DNA of 64,000 nucleotides, from contig NZ_BAGZ01000004.1 in the NCBI RefSeq assembly GCF_000298175.1, positions 94,328-158,327 of the forward strand. The letters are read 5' to 3'. Made by a program: the position numbers and the translations under genes. A model generated the notes under the pieces. It was given only the letters and a program-made list of their open reading frames with translations. It made no database searches and had not been told where the DNA came from. The DNA is from Austwickia chelonae NBRC 105200. Its GTDB lineage: Bacteria; Actinomycetota; Actinomycetes; Actinomycetales; Dermatophilaceae. This document shows, one piece after another, positions 27,287 to 35,240 of this stretch (position 1 is the first letter of the stretch; each line of letters begins with the position of its first letter).

Positions 27287-28543
27287 TCAGCGTCCGACGC
27301 CGTCGACCTGCGGGTGGGGTCGGTTGTCGCACCAGGCGAGGAGTCCGCCGAGGTCGAGTGGGGTGGGCCAGCCCACCTGACGGTGTCCGCCCTGAGGTGC
27401 TGCGGTGTCGACGAGGTGGAGGATCCCGTCGCCGCCGGAGGTGACGGCGACCAGGGTGCCGTGCGGGTCGGCGGTGACGGAACGTCGTTGGGCGTTCTCC
27501 CAGGGGGAGTGCCCGGGGCGGGGTGGGGTGTTCATGGCGGGCAGGGGGATGCGCCGTCCGAGGCGGGGCGGGGTGTCGTCGTCCGGGACGGTGACCACGA
27601 TGATCTCGTCGCCGTCGGGGTGGACGCGGGTGAGGGCGACGCCGCCGGCGAGGGGTGCGCAGCGGAAGATCAGGCCGGGGCCGAGGTCGACGGCGTGGGT
27701 GTTTTCGCGTCGGGGGTCGTGGATCCACAGGGCATTGCCCCAGGTCTGCCAGGAAAGGGGGTCGCCGCCGCCGGAGCGGACCACGCTGAGGGCTCGCTGC
27801 AGGGTGTGTGACCAGCGGAGGAACCATCCGCGTCCGGGTGCCTGCCAGGGCAGGGTGCCCTCGGGTCCAGGGGTGTCGCCGGTGAGTGTCCAGCGGCGGA
27901 CGCCGGTGGTCTCGGCGACGAGGAGGTGGTCGGTCCCGGGGAGGAGGAGGTCGCCGTGGGCGCTGTCGTCGGAGCCGGGGTGGTCGGTGCCGCGGAGTCG
28001 GGGGTTGCCTTTGGGCGCGGCCAGGACGTCGGTCAGTCGGATGATCTCGAGGGATCCGGGTTCGCGGTGGCGCAGGACGATCCGGGCGTTGTCACCGGTT
28101 CCGTGGATGACGACGCCGGGTTCGCCGGTGCGGCAGCGGATGCGGCGGGCGTCGGGTTGGTGGGGGTCGGTGAGGTCGATGACGGTGAGCAGGTCGCTCC
28201 AGGGTTCGGGGTTGGCGCCGAGGCCGGTGGTGACGACGAGGTGGCGGCCGGTGGGGTCGGCGGCGAAATGTTCTGCGGGGGTGGCGACGGGGATGGCGGC
28301 GGTGATCGCCCGGGGTGCGGGTCGTCGGGGGTCGATCAGGATCGTCCGACCGATGAGATCGTCGACGAAGGCGAGGGTGCCATCGGGGAGTTGGAGGACG
28401 CCGGCATGCTCGGAGAGACCGAATTTTCCTGATAGGCGTGTACTTTCGTCTGCGGCCGGATGAGCTGGGTCGATGAGGTGGATGGTGCCCGCGCAGTGGT
28501 CGGCGACGAGGAGCCGGGGGCCGGGCAGGTCGGCATTCCGCAT
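27287..28543 (-). CDS. Beta-propeller protein of the RiPP cluster
   Basis: A 418-residue protein made of repeated short strands with motifs such as LLVADHCAGTIHLID, LAFVDDLIGRTILID and LLVAETTGVRRW, which is the pattern of an NHL/SMP-30-like beta-propeller of six or seven blades. No catalytic residues or signal peptide are evident. It is the first gene of the minus-strand arm of the cluster and starts about 20 bases from the Zur-like box, so it could share that control. It may act as a binding or scaffold partner of the S9 peptidase, whose own N-terminal part is also a propeller. The specific function is unknown. Confidence 0.72.
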   Translation of the reverse strand: MRNADLPGPRLLVADHCAGTIHLIDPAHPAADESTRLSGKFGLSEHAGVLQLPDGTLAFVDDLIGRTILIDPRRPAPRAITAAIPVATPAEHFAADPTGRHLVVTTGLGANPEPWSDLLTVIDLTDPHQPDARRIRCRTGEPGVVIHGTGDNARIVLRHREPGSLEIIRLTDVLAAPKGNPRLRGTDHPGSDDSAHGDLLLPGTDHLLVAETTGVRRWTLTGDTPGPEGTLPWQAPGRGWFLRWSHTLQRALSVVRSGGGDPLSWQTWGNALWIHDPRRENTHAVDLGPGLIFRCAPLAGGVALTRVHPDGDEIIVVTVPDDDTPPRLGRRIPLPAMNTPPRPGHSPWENAQRRSVTADPHGTLVAVTSGGDGILHLVDTAAPQGGHRQVGWPTPLDLGGLLAWCDNRPHPQVDGVGR

Positions 28544-28555
28544 GAAATCACCTTA

Positions 28556-28584
28556 TTGCATACGAGATTCATTCTCATTAGAGT
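28556..28584. promoter_or_regulatory. Fur/Zur-type operator inside the likely precursor promoter
   Basis: CGAGATTCATTCTCA at 28563-28577 matches 10 of 12 fixed positions of the Zur-type dyad TGAnAATnATTnTCA. It fills the 17-base spacer between a weak -35 (TTGCAT, 28556-28561) and a -10 (TAGAGT, 28579-28584) pointing to the precursor gene. Binding there would block transcription of the precursor and perhaps also the divergent propeller gene. Which metal is sensed cannot be read from the site. Confidence 0.6.
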
Positions 28585-28661
28585 GGCGGCCTCGGCTCCC
28601 GGGACCGCAGGCCCTCAACCCTGAGGCCGACCGGGAATCGGGCAACCAGAAGGAGTACGTC

Positions 28662-28769
28662 ATGCAGAACGAAGTCATTCAGGTCATGACCGAGATCGAG
28701 GAGACCGAGCAGCTGGCCCACGAATCCGCCAGCCACTCGAACGCCCTCGTGGAGAACCCCTTCGACTGA
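28662..28769 (+). CDS. Putative RiPP (azole peptide) precursor, 35 residues
   Basis: Short peptide with a strong ribosome site (AGAAGGAG, 7 bases before ATG). Residues 1-19 are acidic, with EIEETEQLA, and would be the leader. The C-terminal part HESASHSNALVENPFD would be the core. It has Ser at 22, 24 and 26, spaced every second residue, and His at 20 and 25, but no Cys or Thr; Thr occurs only in the leader (10 and 15). A 12-bp hairpin follows 35 bases after the stop, as is usual behind precursor genes, and the azole enzymes come next. Ser-derived oxazolines or oxazoles next to His would suit metal binding. That the gene is translated and modified is inferred from context. Confidence 0.65.
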   Translation: MQNEVIQVMTEIEETEQLAHESASHSNALVENPFD

Positions 28770-28804
28770 TCGGGGCACGAGCCGGCCACCGGCCGGAACC
28801 GATC

Positions 28805-28841
28805 GGACCCCCGGGAAACGTCCTGTGTCTCCCGGGGGTCC
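28805..28841 (+). terminator. Hairpin between precursor and modification genes
   Basis: GGACCCCCGGGA and TCCCGGGGGTCC make a perfect 12-bp stem with a 13-base loop. It probably ends or attenuates most transcripts, so that the precursor mRNA is made in excess over the enzyme genes. Confidence 0.75.
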
Positions 28842-28873
28842 ACCCCTCAGCCCACCCCACGAGAGGCCAGAGC

Positions 28874-29599
28874 ATGCAGGCGACCCCGGCACCCGACCTC
28901 GTCCGCACCCCCGAGGGCACCGCCGTCCGCACCGGCGACGGCCGCTGGTTCAGACTCAACGGCGAACCCGCCCCCGAACAGATCACCGCCCAGATCCACC
29001 ACCTCCACGACCGCCGCGCAACCTGGGCCGACTGCGGACCCCGCCACCTCCACCTGCACACCCCGGGACACGCCACCCACCCCCTGCTCGACCGCATCGC
29101 CGACACCCTCCGCCGACACCAGATCGACATCACCCTCGGCGAACCACCCACCCGACCCGCCGACGCCCTCGTTGTCCTCGACCACGACCACACCCGCCGC
29201 GCCACCCGCCCCCTGACCGCCGCCCACGCCAACACCCACATCTACCGCGAAGGCGACCTCTGGTTCGTCGACCCCCTGCACGTCGCCCCCGACGACCCCA
29301 CCGCAAGCCAAGTCACTCGACGCAGACTCGCCGCCAGCCAAGCCCCCCGCGAACAACTCACCTGGTGGCAACAACACGACCCCGGCGACGACCTCGACCA
29401 CCTCGACGAATCCACCACCTGGCGCATCGTCCACCGCATCGTCGACATCCTCCACGCCGAATGGACCGGCCCCGGCACCCGCCCGGCCCACCGACGCACC
29501 CTGTGGCGACACGACCACATCACCGGCACCACCAGTACCCACCCCGTACTGGGATTCCCCGAACCCGCGCCCCTGCCCCCACGCGCCCCCTCCACGTGA
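28874..29599 (+). CDS. E1/ocin-ThiF-like protein, probable precursor-binding partner of YcaO
   Basis: A 241-residue protein whose middle part follows the pattern of the ocin-ThiF-like partner proteins of azole RiPP pathways: a strand-helix unit (LHLHTPGHATHPLLDRIAD), the strand ALVVLDHDH, then FVDPLHVAPDDPTASQVTRRRLA where relatives have a GPLVxPGxTxC segment. The zinc cysteines of true E1 proteins are absent. Such proteins bind the leader and present it to YcaO. The call rests on this weak likeness plus position between precursor and YcaO. GAGAGG precedes the ATG. The stop shares a GTGA with the next gene. Confidence 0.5.
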   Translation: MQATPAPDLVRTPEGTAVRTGDGRWFRLNGEPAPEQITAQIHHLHDRRATWADCGPRHLHLHTPGHATHPLLDRIADTLRRHQIDITLGEPPTRPADALVVLDHDHTRRATRPLTAAHANTHIYREGDLWFVDPLHVAPDDPTASQVTRRRLAASQAPREQLTWWQQHDPGDDLDHLDESTTWRIVHRIVDILHAEWTGPGTRPAHRRTLWRHDHITGTTSTHPVLGFPEPAPLPPRAPST

Positions 29600-30786
29600 C
29601 CCCCGCGAGCGCCACCGGACACGCCACGGCCGCCGCCCGGCCGCCCGTCGCCGACGGACCTGCCAGGAACACCCGGTTCGCCGAGATCGCCGGGCTCGCC
29701 ACCGACCGGCACCGCGTACCGCACGCCCCCGCGCACATCCTGCTGCGCACCCCCTACGGTCGGCGATCCCCCGCCGCCCGCTCCTGGGCCGGCCACGGAC
29801 TCGACCTGACCGCCCAGGACGTCCGCGGACGGTACGACTCCCCCGGCCGATGGGAACCCTACGGCGGCCACGAAGCCCGCGACGGACTGGCCACCCTCGA
29901 CCGACTCGACCAGCTCGACGACTCCCCCGGACAGAACCGCGCGCGCCACCGGCGCCCCGTCGTCCTCGCCGGCGCCTCATACGAAGCCTTCACCGCCCTG
30001 GAATGCGAACGCGCCGCCCTCGACGCCGACCGCGCCGACCGCGCCGACCGCGCCGACCGCGCCGACCGCGCCGACCGCATCGTCGCCGTCGTGCTCATGG
30101 TGCCCGCCCTCGGCCTGTGGGAGACCGCCCACGACGCCGACGGCACCCCCCGCTGGCGTGAACGCATCGGCTGGTGGCACGAACACGGCCTCTCCCGCAC
30201 CCCCCGGACCCCCCTGCCCGCCGACGAACTCGACCGACGGACCGCCGTCGCCCACACCGACGGCCCCGACGCCCTCTTCCCCGACGAGGACTACGGCCCG
30301 GGAGCACATCAGGCATGGATGCGGCTGTGGTCGGCACCCCGCACCGACCTGACCCGGTGGGCCCTCCCCGGCAGCGCCCCCGTCCTCGTCGTCACCGGTG
30401 CACACTGCCCCCTCCGCGAGGACGCCCACCGGCTCGTCCAGGAATTCCACACCGCCGGAAGACCGGTCAGCGTCCTCGACGGCCCCTGGGGGCACCGTCT
30501 GCTCGCCGACCTGCCCGCCGAGCACCCCGTCGGAGCAGCGATCCGCACCCGAGGAGGACTCCGGGCCCCGCTGCGCGCCTGGCTGAACCACAGACTCGCC
30601 GCCGGCGGACACCCGCAGCTGCCCGCCCCCGTCCACCACCCCGAGCACGTGTCCGTCGGGGGTGAGGACGGCAGGGCCACCGTCGTCACCCCCGACGGGC
30701 ACGCCCACACCCTGCCCCTGAACGACTACCTGGACGTCGCCGCTCGCGCCGCCGTCCGGCCCCGGGAAGAAAGGTCCCAGCGATGA
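29596..30786 (+). CDS. CocE/NonD (Xaa-Pro dipeptidyl-peptidase-like) hydrolase
   Basis: Alpha/beta-hydrolase of 396 residues from the S15/CocE family. Typical stretches are LLRTPYGRR, GLDLTAQDVRGRYDSPGRWEPYGGHEARDG and the nucleophile Ser128 in GASYEA; a late His is in PWGHRLL. Known members cleave Xaa-Pro bonds or esters such as cocaine; they usually have 550 residues or more, so the C-terminal jelly-roll is reduced or lost here. A string of six ADR triplets lies at residues 144-161. GTGA and ATGA overlaps link it to the E1-like and YcaO genes. A role in trimming the mature peptide is likely but unproven. Confidence 0.78.
   Translation: MTPASATGHATAAARPPVADGPARNTRFAEIAGLATDRHRVPHAPAHILLRTPYGRRSPAARSWAGHGLDLTAQDVRGRYDSPGRWEPYGGHEARDGLATLDRLDQLDDSPGQNRARHRRPVVLAGASYEAFTALECERAALDADRADRADRADRADRADRIVAVVLMVPALGLWETAHDADGTPRWRERIGWWHEHGLSRTPRTPLPADELDRRTAVAHTDGPDALFPDEDYGPGAHQAWMRLWSAPRTDLTRWALPGSAPVLVVTGAHCPLREDAHRLVQEFHTAGRPVSVLDGPWGHRLLADLPAEHPVGAAIRTRGGLRAPLRAWLNHRLAAGGHPQLPAPVHHPEHVSVGGEDGRATVVTPDGHAHTLPLNDYLDVAARAAVRPREERSQR
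30025..30078 (+). repeat. Six 9-bp tandem repeats in the CocE-like gene
   Basis: Six perfect GCCGACCGC units encode (Ala-Asp-Arg)6 in a loop after the nucleophile region. In-frame and prone to copy-number change. Confidence 0.9.
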
Positions 30787-32150
30787 GCGCCCTCCCGATC
30801 GAGACCCTCGTCGACCCACTGACCGGTGTGATCCGCTCGGTGAAAGACGTCCTGACCCCCGAACACGCCCCGGCGGCCTACACCTCCATGACGGCCTCGG
30901 TGGCCGACGCCCGCCACCTGGGCGACTGGCCGGCCGACCGGGTCTCCCTGGGCACGACCTTCGGCGACCCCGCCGGGGCCCGGATCGCCGCGATCGGGGA
31001 GGCCGTCGAACGGTACTGCGGGAACTACCTGCCCGAAACCCTCGACCCCGATCTGCTGCGGGTCGCCACCCGGCGGGAACTGCGCGCCGACGGCCTGGAC
31101 GTCATCGCACTGTCCGACCTGCCGTCCTGGGCGGACTGGCAGACCGCCCGTCCCGGGTTCGAATACACGCCGTTGACCGAGGGCACCCCGACCCTGTGGG
31201 CCCGGTGCCGACGGGAGGACGCGACCGCGTGCTGGTGGCCCAGCGCGATGGTGCACCTGAACTGGCGGCAGCGGCGCTTCCGCCACCTGCCCAGAGTCCT
31301 GCACCTGAACTACGCCGGGATCGCCACCGGGCAGGGCGTCCAGGACGCCACCGACCGCGCCGTCCTGGAGATCCTCGAACGTGACGCCCTGGAGGTGTGG
31401 TGGCATCTGGGCGGGCCGACCGTCGGGGTCGACCCGGACAGTGTGCCCGGGCTGGCCGAGGCGATGGCCGGCTGCCCGCTCACCTACTGGATCGTGGACA
31501 TGCCCTCCGAGTACGCGCCGTGCATGGGCGCCCTCGTGCACGACCGGCGGACGGGGATCTACGCGGCCGGTTTCTCCTGCAAGCTCGACCCGGCCGAGGC
31601 GGCCCGCAAGGCCGTGCTGGAGGCGGTGCACACCTGGATCTACACGCAGGGCACCACCGCGGGCGACGGGTGGGTCTTCCGCGCGATCGACCAGGGGTTG
31701 ATGGCGCGGGGCCTGCACCTGGAGCATCGGGCGGACGGCCTCTACCTGGATGCGGCCGGGCCGACGATGCAGCATGTCCGCGACCTGGGCGCCCATGTCC
31801 AGGTGTGGCAGGATCCGCGCACCCATCACCTGGCCCGCCGATTCACCGACCCTGCCCGCGGAGTGCTGCCCATCGAGGAGTTCGCGCCGGTCACCACAGC
31901 TGAGGTGTACGAGCGGCTGCGGGCGGACGGGCGGGAGGTGCACACCTGCGATCTGACGACCTCCGACGTGGCCCAGACCTCTCTTCGGGTGGTGCGGGCG
32001 TTGATCCCCGGGCTGGTGCCCAATGCTCCGGCAGCCTTCACCTACCTGGGATGTCCCCGGTTCGCCGAGGCGGCCCGCGCCCGCGGGTGGGGCGACGGGG
32101 ACACCTCCTCCCCGGAGAAGGTCACCCGGATCCCGGCGCCGCACATGTGA
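30783..32150 (+). CDS. YcaO-family cyclodehydratase of the azole RiPP cluster
   Basis: A 455-residue YcaO enzyme, which uses ATP to activate peptide-backbone amides so that Ser, Thr or Cys side chains close into azolines. ATP-binding motifs are visible: GEAVERYCG at about 78-86, EILERDALEVWW near 198-209, and EAVHTW. The C-terminus ends IPAPHM, the Pro-rich tail needed for activity in azoline-forming YcaO proteins. Two Cys-containing loops are present but no zinc site. It overlaps the CocE gene by ATGA, and the SagB gene starts 53 bases downstream. Thioamide or amidine formation is possible in the family; the SagB partner favours azoles. Confidence 0.92.
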   Translation: MSALPIETLVDPLTGVIRSVKDVLTPEHAPAAYTSMTASVADARHLGDWPADRVSLGTTFGDPAGARIAAIGEAVERYCGNYLPETLDPDLLRVATRRELRADGLDVIALSDLPSWADWQTARPGFEYTPLTEGTPTLWARCRREDATACWWPSAMVHLNWRQRRFRHLPRVLHLNYAGIATGQGVQDATDRAVLEILERDALEVWWHLGGPTVGVDPDSVPGLAEAMAGCPLTYWIVDMPSEYAPCMGALVHDRRTGIYAAGFSCKLDPAEAARKAVLEAVHTWIYTQGTTAGDGWVFRAIDQGLMARGLHLEHRADGLYLDAAGPTMQHVRDLGAHVQVWQDPRTHHLARRFTDPARGVLPIEEFAPVTTAEVYERLRADGREVHTCDLTTSDVAQTSLRVVRALIPGLVPNAPAAFTYLGCPRFAEAARARGWGDGDTSSPEKVTRIPAPHM

Positions 32151-32203
32151 GGACGGCCCGTCGTCCGTCCTGTTCCTCCGTCGAGCCCTGAGAGGTCCGT
32201 GTC

Positions 32204-33550
32204 ATGACTGGCGTTCCTGCGTCCCGTGCCCTGTCCGTGGACGGGGTGGTCGGCGGCCTGTTGGCCGGGGCCTTCGACGCCCGCGACCCGGGAGGACCGC
32301 GGCCGCCTGGTCCTCGGGCGACGCGCTGGTCCGGGCCGGGGCTGTCGCCGTCGGGGCAGGCGCGCATCCCGGTGGGACGCTGGCTTCGGGAACTGTTGTA
32401 CAGCTCGGAGTTCCACCGGGATGCGCAGGGTCGGCCGATGTCGACGCCGCTGCGGGCCGTCCCGTCGGCGGGCGGCTGCCAGCCGGTGACGGCGCACGTG
32501 ATCTGCGGGGCCGGGTGTGATCTTCCCCCGGGGGTGTACGCCTTCCAGTGCGACACCGGTGATTTCGTGGCCCGTTACGGGGGGCGGCCGCCGGTCGGCG
32601 TGCAGGGTGCGGGTCCGCCGGTGGGTGCCGAGGTGGTCTTCTCGGTGCTGCCGCAGCGGCCGTGGGGACGTTATGTGCATCGGTATCCGCCCTTGCTCGT
32701 CGCGGACACGGCCTTCGCGGTGTGCTGGTTGGGGGTGCTCGCCGAGCAGGCGGGGGTGTCGGCCCGCTGGTTGCCCGATGCGTCCGGCGCGGCGGCGGCC
32801 CTGGGTTTGCCCGGGTATCGGCGGTGGGTGGAGCGGTGGCCGGGCAGCGCCCCCGAGTTGATGACCGCCCGGGTGGTCCTGGGGGGTGGGGTCGACGGTG
32901 TCCGGCCGGATCCGCTGTGTGCTTCGGTGGTTCCGGTGCCGGACGAGGAGCGTCGTCCTCATCTGCTGCCGGGGTTGTCCGAGGAGGTGCTGTTGCCGTC
33001 GTGGCGGGAGCCGGTGTGCGTGGCCGGTGACGGGTGGCTCCCGGCGTTGGCGGCGGCCCGGTTGGTTTCTCGGCGCAGCGCCGATCCGTGGGGGTCTTCC
33101 GGTGGCGTCGACGGTGGGGGCCGCGCCGGTGTGCCGTCGTGGGTGGGCGGGCTCGTCGACCGGGTCGCCGGGGTCTTCGCTTCGTCGCCCTGTCGTCCTC
33201 GGGTGACGGCGGCCGGTGATCCGTTCCGGGCGGGTCTGTCGGCGCGGTGTTCGGGGCAGCGGTGGGTCGAGGACGCCCCGGTCCTGGTGGATTGGACGGT
33301 GTCCGGGTCGTCGGATGTCCCGGCGGAGGTTCTGCTGGGTCGGGCGGAGGTGCATTGGGTGGCGGCCATGGAGGCTGCGGCGTTGACCGTGCACGTCCAC
33401 GCCGGCCGGGCGGAAGGTGCCGGGTCGTCGGGAAGCGAGGGCCGGGCGGAAGGTGCCGGGCCGTCGGCGAGGGCGTCGTCCAGGGTCGTCGCCGGGTGGA
33501 CGTCCGACGGGTCGGTGCCGCCGGTGCTGGCCTTGGCGATCTGGCCGTGA
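32204..33550 (+). CDS. SagB/ThcOx-type nitroreductase-fold dehydrogenase
   Basis: A 448-residue protein placed where azoline oxidases stand. LRELLYSS then PLRAVPSAGGCQPV and LPPGVYAFQCDTG match the RPSAGGxxP and PPGVY segments of SagB dehydrogenases, FMN enzymes that oxidise azolines to azoles. A second part, from about 215, has another set of similar strands, so the protein may carry a doubled or partly degenerate nitroreductase domain. The last 60 residues are Gly/Ser/Ala-rich. GAGAGG lies upstream of the ATG. The next gene starts 22 bases later. Substrate is presumably the YcaO product. Confidence 0.75.
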   Translation: MTGVPASRALSVDGVVGGLLAGAFDARDPGGPRPPGPRATRWSGPGLSPSGQARIPVGRWLRELLYSSEFHRDAQGRPMSTPLRAVPSAGGCQPVTAHVICGAGCDLPPGVYAFQCDTGDFVARYGGRPPVGVQGAGPPVGAEVVFSVLPQRPWGRYVHRYPPLLVADTAFAVCWLGVLAEQAGVSARWLPDASGAAAALGLPGYRRWVERWPGSAPELMTARVVLGGGVDGVRPDPLCASVVPVPDEERRPHLLPGLSEEVLLPSWREPVCVAGDGWLPALAAARLVSRRSADPWGSSGGVDGGGRAGVPSWVGGLVDRVAGVFASSPCRPRVTAAGDPFRAGLSARCSGQRWVEDAPVLVDWTVSGSSDVPAEVLLGRAEVHWVAAMEAAALTVHVHAGRAEGAGSSGSEGRAEGAGPSARASSRVVAGWTSDGSVPPVLALAIWP

Positions 33551-33572
33551 CCACACAGAGCGGAGCACTTCG

Positions 33573-35240
33573 ATGATCGACCGGCGTCTCTGGCTCGCCG
33601 TCCGCCCTCACCGGGCGCGCCTCGCCCTGACCACCGGGCTGTTGTGCCTGATCACCGTGTCGTGGTGGATACAGGCGGTGGCCCTGTCGGTGGCTCTGGC
33701 CGCCGTGGTCGCCGGTGACCACGACCGGGTCGTGGTCGGCGCGATCGGGGTGGTCACCTGTCTGTCGGTTCGGGCGGTGCTGCGGGAGTGGCAGGTCCGC
33801 TCGGCCTTACGGCTGGGCGAGGCCGTCCGCACGGACCTGAGGCGAGGAGTGCTGCGGGCCTGTCTGGTGCCCGAGCGTCTGCACGACGCACAGGACCGGA
33901 TGGGTGCGCGGGTGCTGGCGGCCACCGACGGGGTCGACGGGGTCGACAAGTACGTCTCCTTGTACATCCCGCACGTGGTGCAGGTGTGGGTGATGCCGCC
34001 GCTGTTGATCCTGGCGGTCGGCGCGGCCTATCCGGTGGTCGGGCTGGTCGCGGCGGCGGGGGTGCTCATCGCGGTGGCCGGTCCACGCTGGTGGGACAGG
34101 TTGATGACCCGGCGCGGCGGTGAGCACAGCGACACCTACGAGAGTCTGTCCGCGGACCTGTTGGAGAGTCTGCGCAGTATGCGGCTCCTGCGGGCGGTGG
34201 GCGCGGTGGAGCGGCGTCGGGCGTTGTTGGAGGGGCGTTCGGAGGCTCTGCACCGGGCGACGGTCCGGGCGATGCGGGTGTCCTTGGCCAGTACGGCGGT
34301 CATCGACGGCGGGGTGCAGGTCGGGGTGGTGGTGTCGGGGCTGTGCGCGGCGGTGGTCGCGGCCGGGGGCGTCCTGCCCGGCGGGGTGGGGTGGTGGTCG
34401 CAGATGACGCCGTTCATGGTGTTGATGTTGGCCTCGGAGATCTTCCGTCCGGTGCGTGACCTGGCTCGTCAGTGGCATGCAGGATATGTGGGTCTGTCGT
34501 TCATGAGTCAGGTGGGCAAGGCGCTGCCGGACGGGGTGTCGGGGGTGCTCGCCCGCACCGGGGAACCGGGGGGCGCGCCGCGGCCGGTCCGTGCCGAGGA
34601 CGTCCGGGCGGTCCGGATCGAGGAGGTCTCCTTCTCCTGGCCGGACGGGACTCCGGTGTTGACCGGGGTGTCGGCCCACTGGCCGTTGCAGGGGCAGGTG
34701 GTGGGGGTGGCCGGTCCGTCGGGGGTGGGCAAGTCGACCCTGTTGGACATCGTGAGCGGGTTGTTGTCGCCGACGGGAGGCCGTGTCGTGCTGGAGTGTT
34801 CCCGCGGGGAGCGGGCTCCTCGTCCGGAGGATGTGGCGGTGGTCTCGCAGCATCCGGTCTTCCTGGCCGGGTCAATCCGGGAGAACCTGCTGGTGGCTGC
34901 GCCGCCGGAGACTTCCGACGAGGTGCTGGTGGCGGCATTGCGGGCGGCGGCGGCGCCGGAGCTGGCCGAGCGCGGCCTGGATCATGTGCTGGCCGAGGGC
35001 GGTCGTTCGCTGTCCGGGGGGCAGCGGCAGCGGTTGGCGATCGCTCGGGCCCTGGTCTCGGACCGTCCGGTGATGGTCCTGGACGAGCCGACGAGCGCCT
35101 TGGACGGCGACCGGTCGGCGACGGTGATGCAGACCCTCGTCCGGGAGTCGGCGCGACGGGTGGTGGTGGTGACGGCGCACCGGGCTGAGGCCCTGGCGGC
35201 CTGCGATGTGGTGCTCGATCTGGAGGGTGTGCGGCGATGA
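33573..35240 (+). CDS. ABC exporter half-transporter 1 (membrane plus ATPase domain)
   Basis: A 555-residue ABC exporter subunit with about six membrane helices in residues 1-300 and an ATPase domain after about 345. Walker A is GPSGVGKST at 381-389, the signature LSGGQRQR follows, and Walker B reads VMVLDEPTSALD with its catalytic Glu. In layout it resembles CydD-type and bacteriocin exporters. There is no C39 peptidase domain at the N-terminus, so it does not cut the leader. The ATG at 33573 replaces a much longer upstream frame. It overlaps the second exporter gene by ATGA, which suggests a heterodimer that exports the finished peptide and gives immunity. Confidence 0.88.
   Translation: MIDRRLWLAVRPHRARLALTTGLLCLITVSWWIQAVALSVALAAVVAGDHDRVVVGAIGVVTCLSVRAVLREWQVRSALRLGEAVRTDLRRGVLRACLVPERLHDAQDRMGARVLAATDGVDGVDKYVSLYIPHVVQVWVMPPLLILAVGAAYPVVGLVAAAGVLIAVAGPRWWDRLMTRRGGEHSDTYESLSADLLESLRSMRLLRAVGAVERRRALLEGRSEALHRATVRAMRVSLASTAVIDGGVQVGVVVSGLCAAVVAAGGVLPGGVGWWSQMTPFMVLMLASEIFRPVRDLARQWHAGYVGLSFMSQVGKALPDGVSGVLARTGEPGGAPRPVRAEDVRAVRIEEVSFSWPDGTPVLTGVSAHWPLQGQVVGVAGPSGVGKSTLLDIVSGLLSPTGGRVVLECSRGERAPRPEDVAVVSQHPVFLAGSIRENLLVAAPPETSDEVLVAALRAAAAPELAERGLDHVLAEGGRSLSGGQRQRLAIARALVSDRPVMVLDEPTSALDGDRSATVMQTLVRESARRVVVVTAHRAEALAACDVVLDLEGVRR

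Noticed and set aside
28874..29599. A true ThiF/E1 adenylating enzyme
   Set aside because: It lacks the nucleotide-binding GxGxxG and the zinc cysteines, so only an E1-like, leader-binding role is suggested.
30025..30078. Short regular repeats as a CRISPR array
   Set aside because: Units are 9 bp, perfect, without spacers and in-frame within a coding region; no cas genes are nearby.
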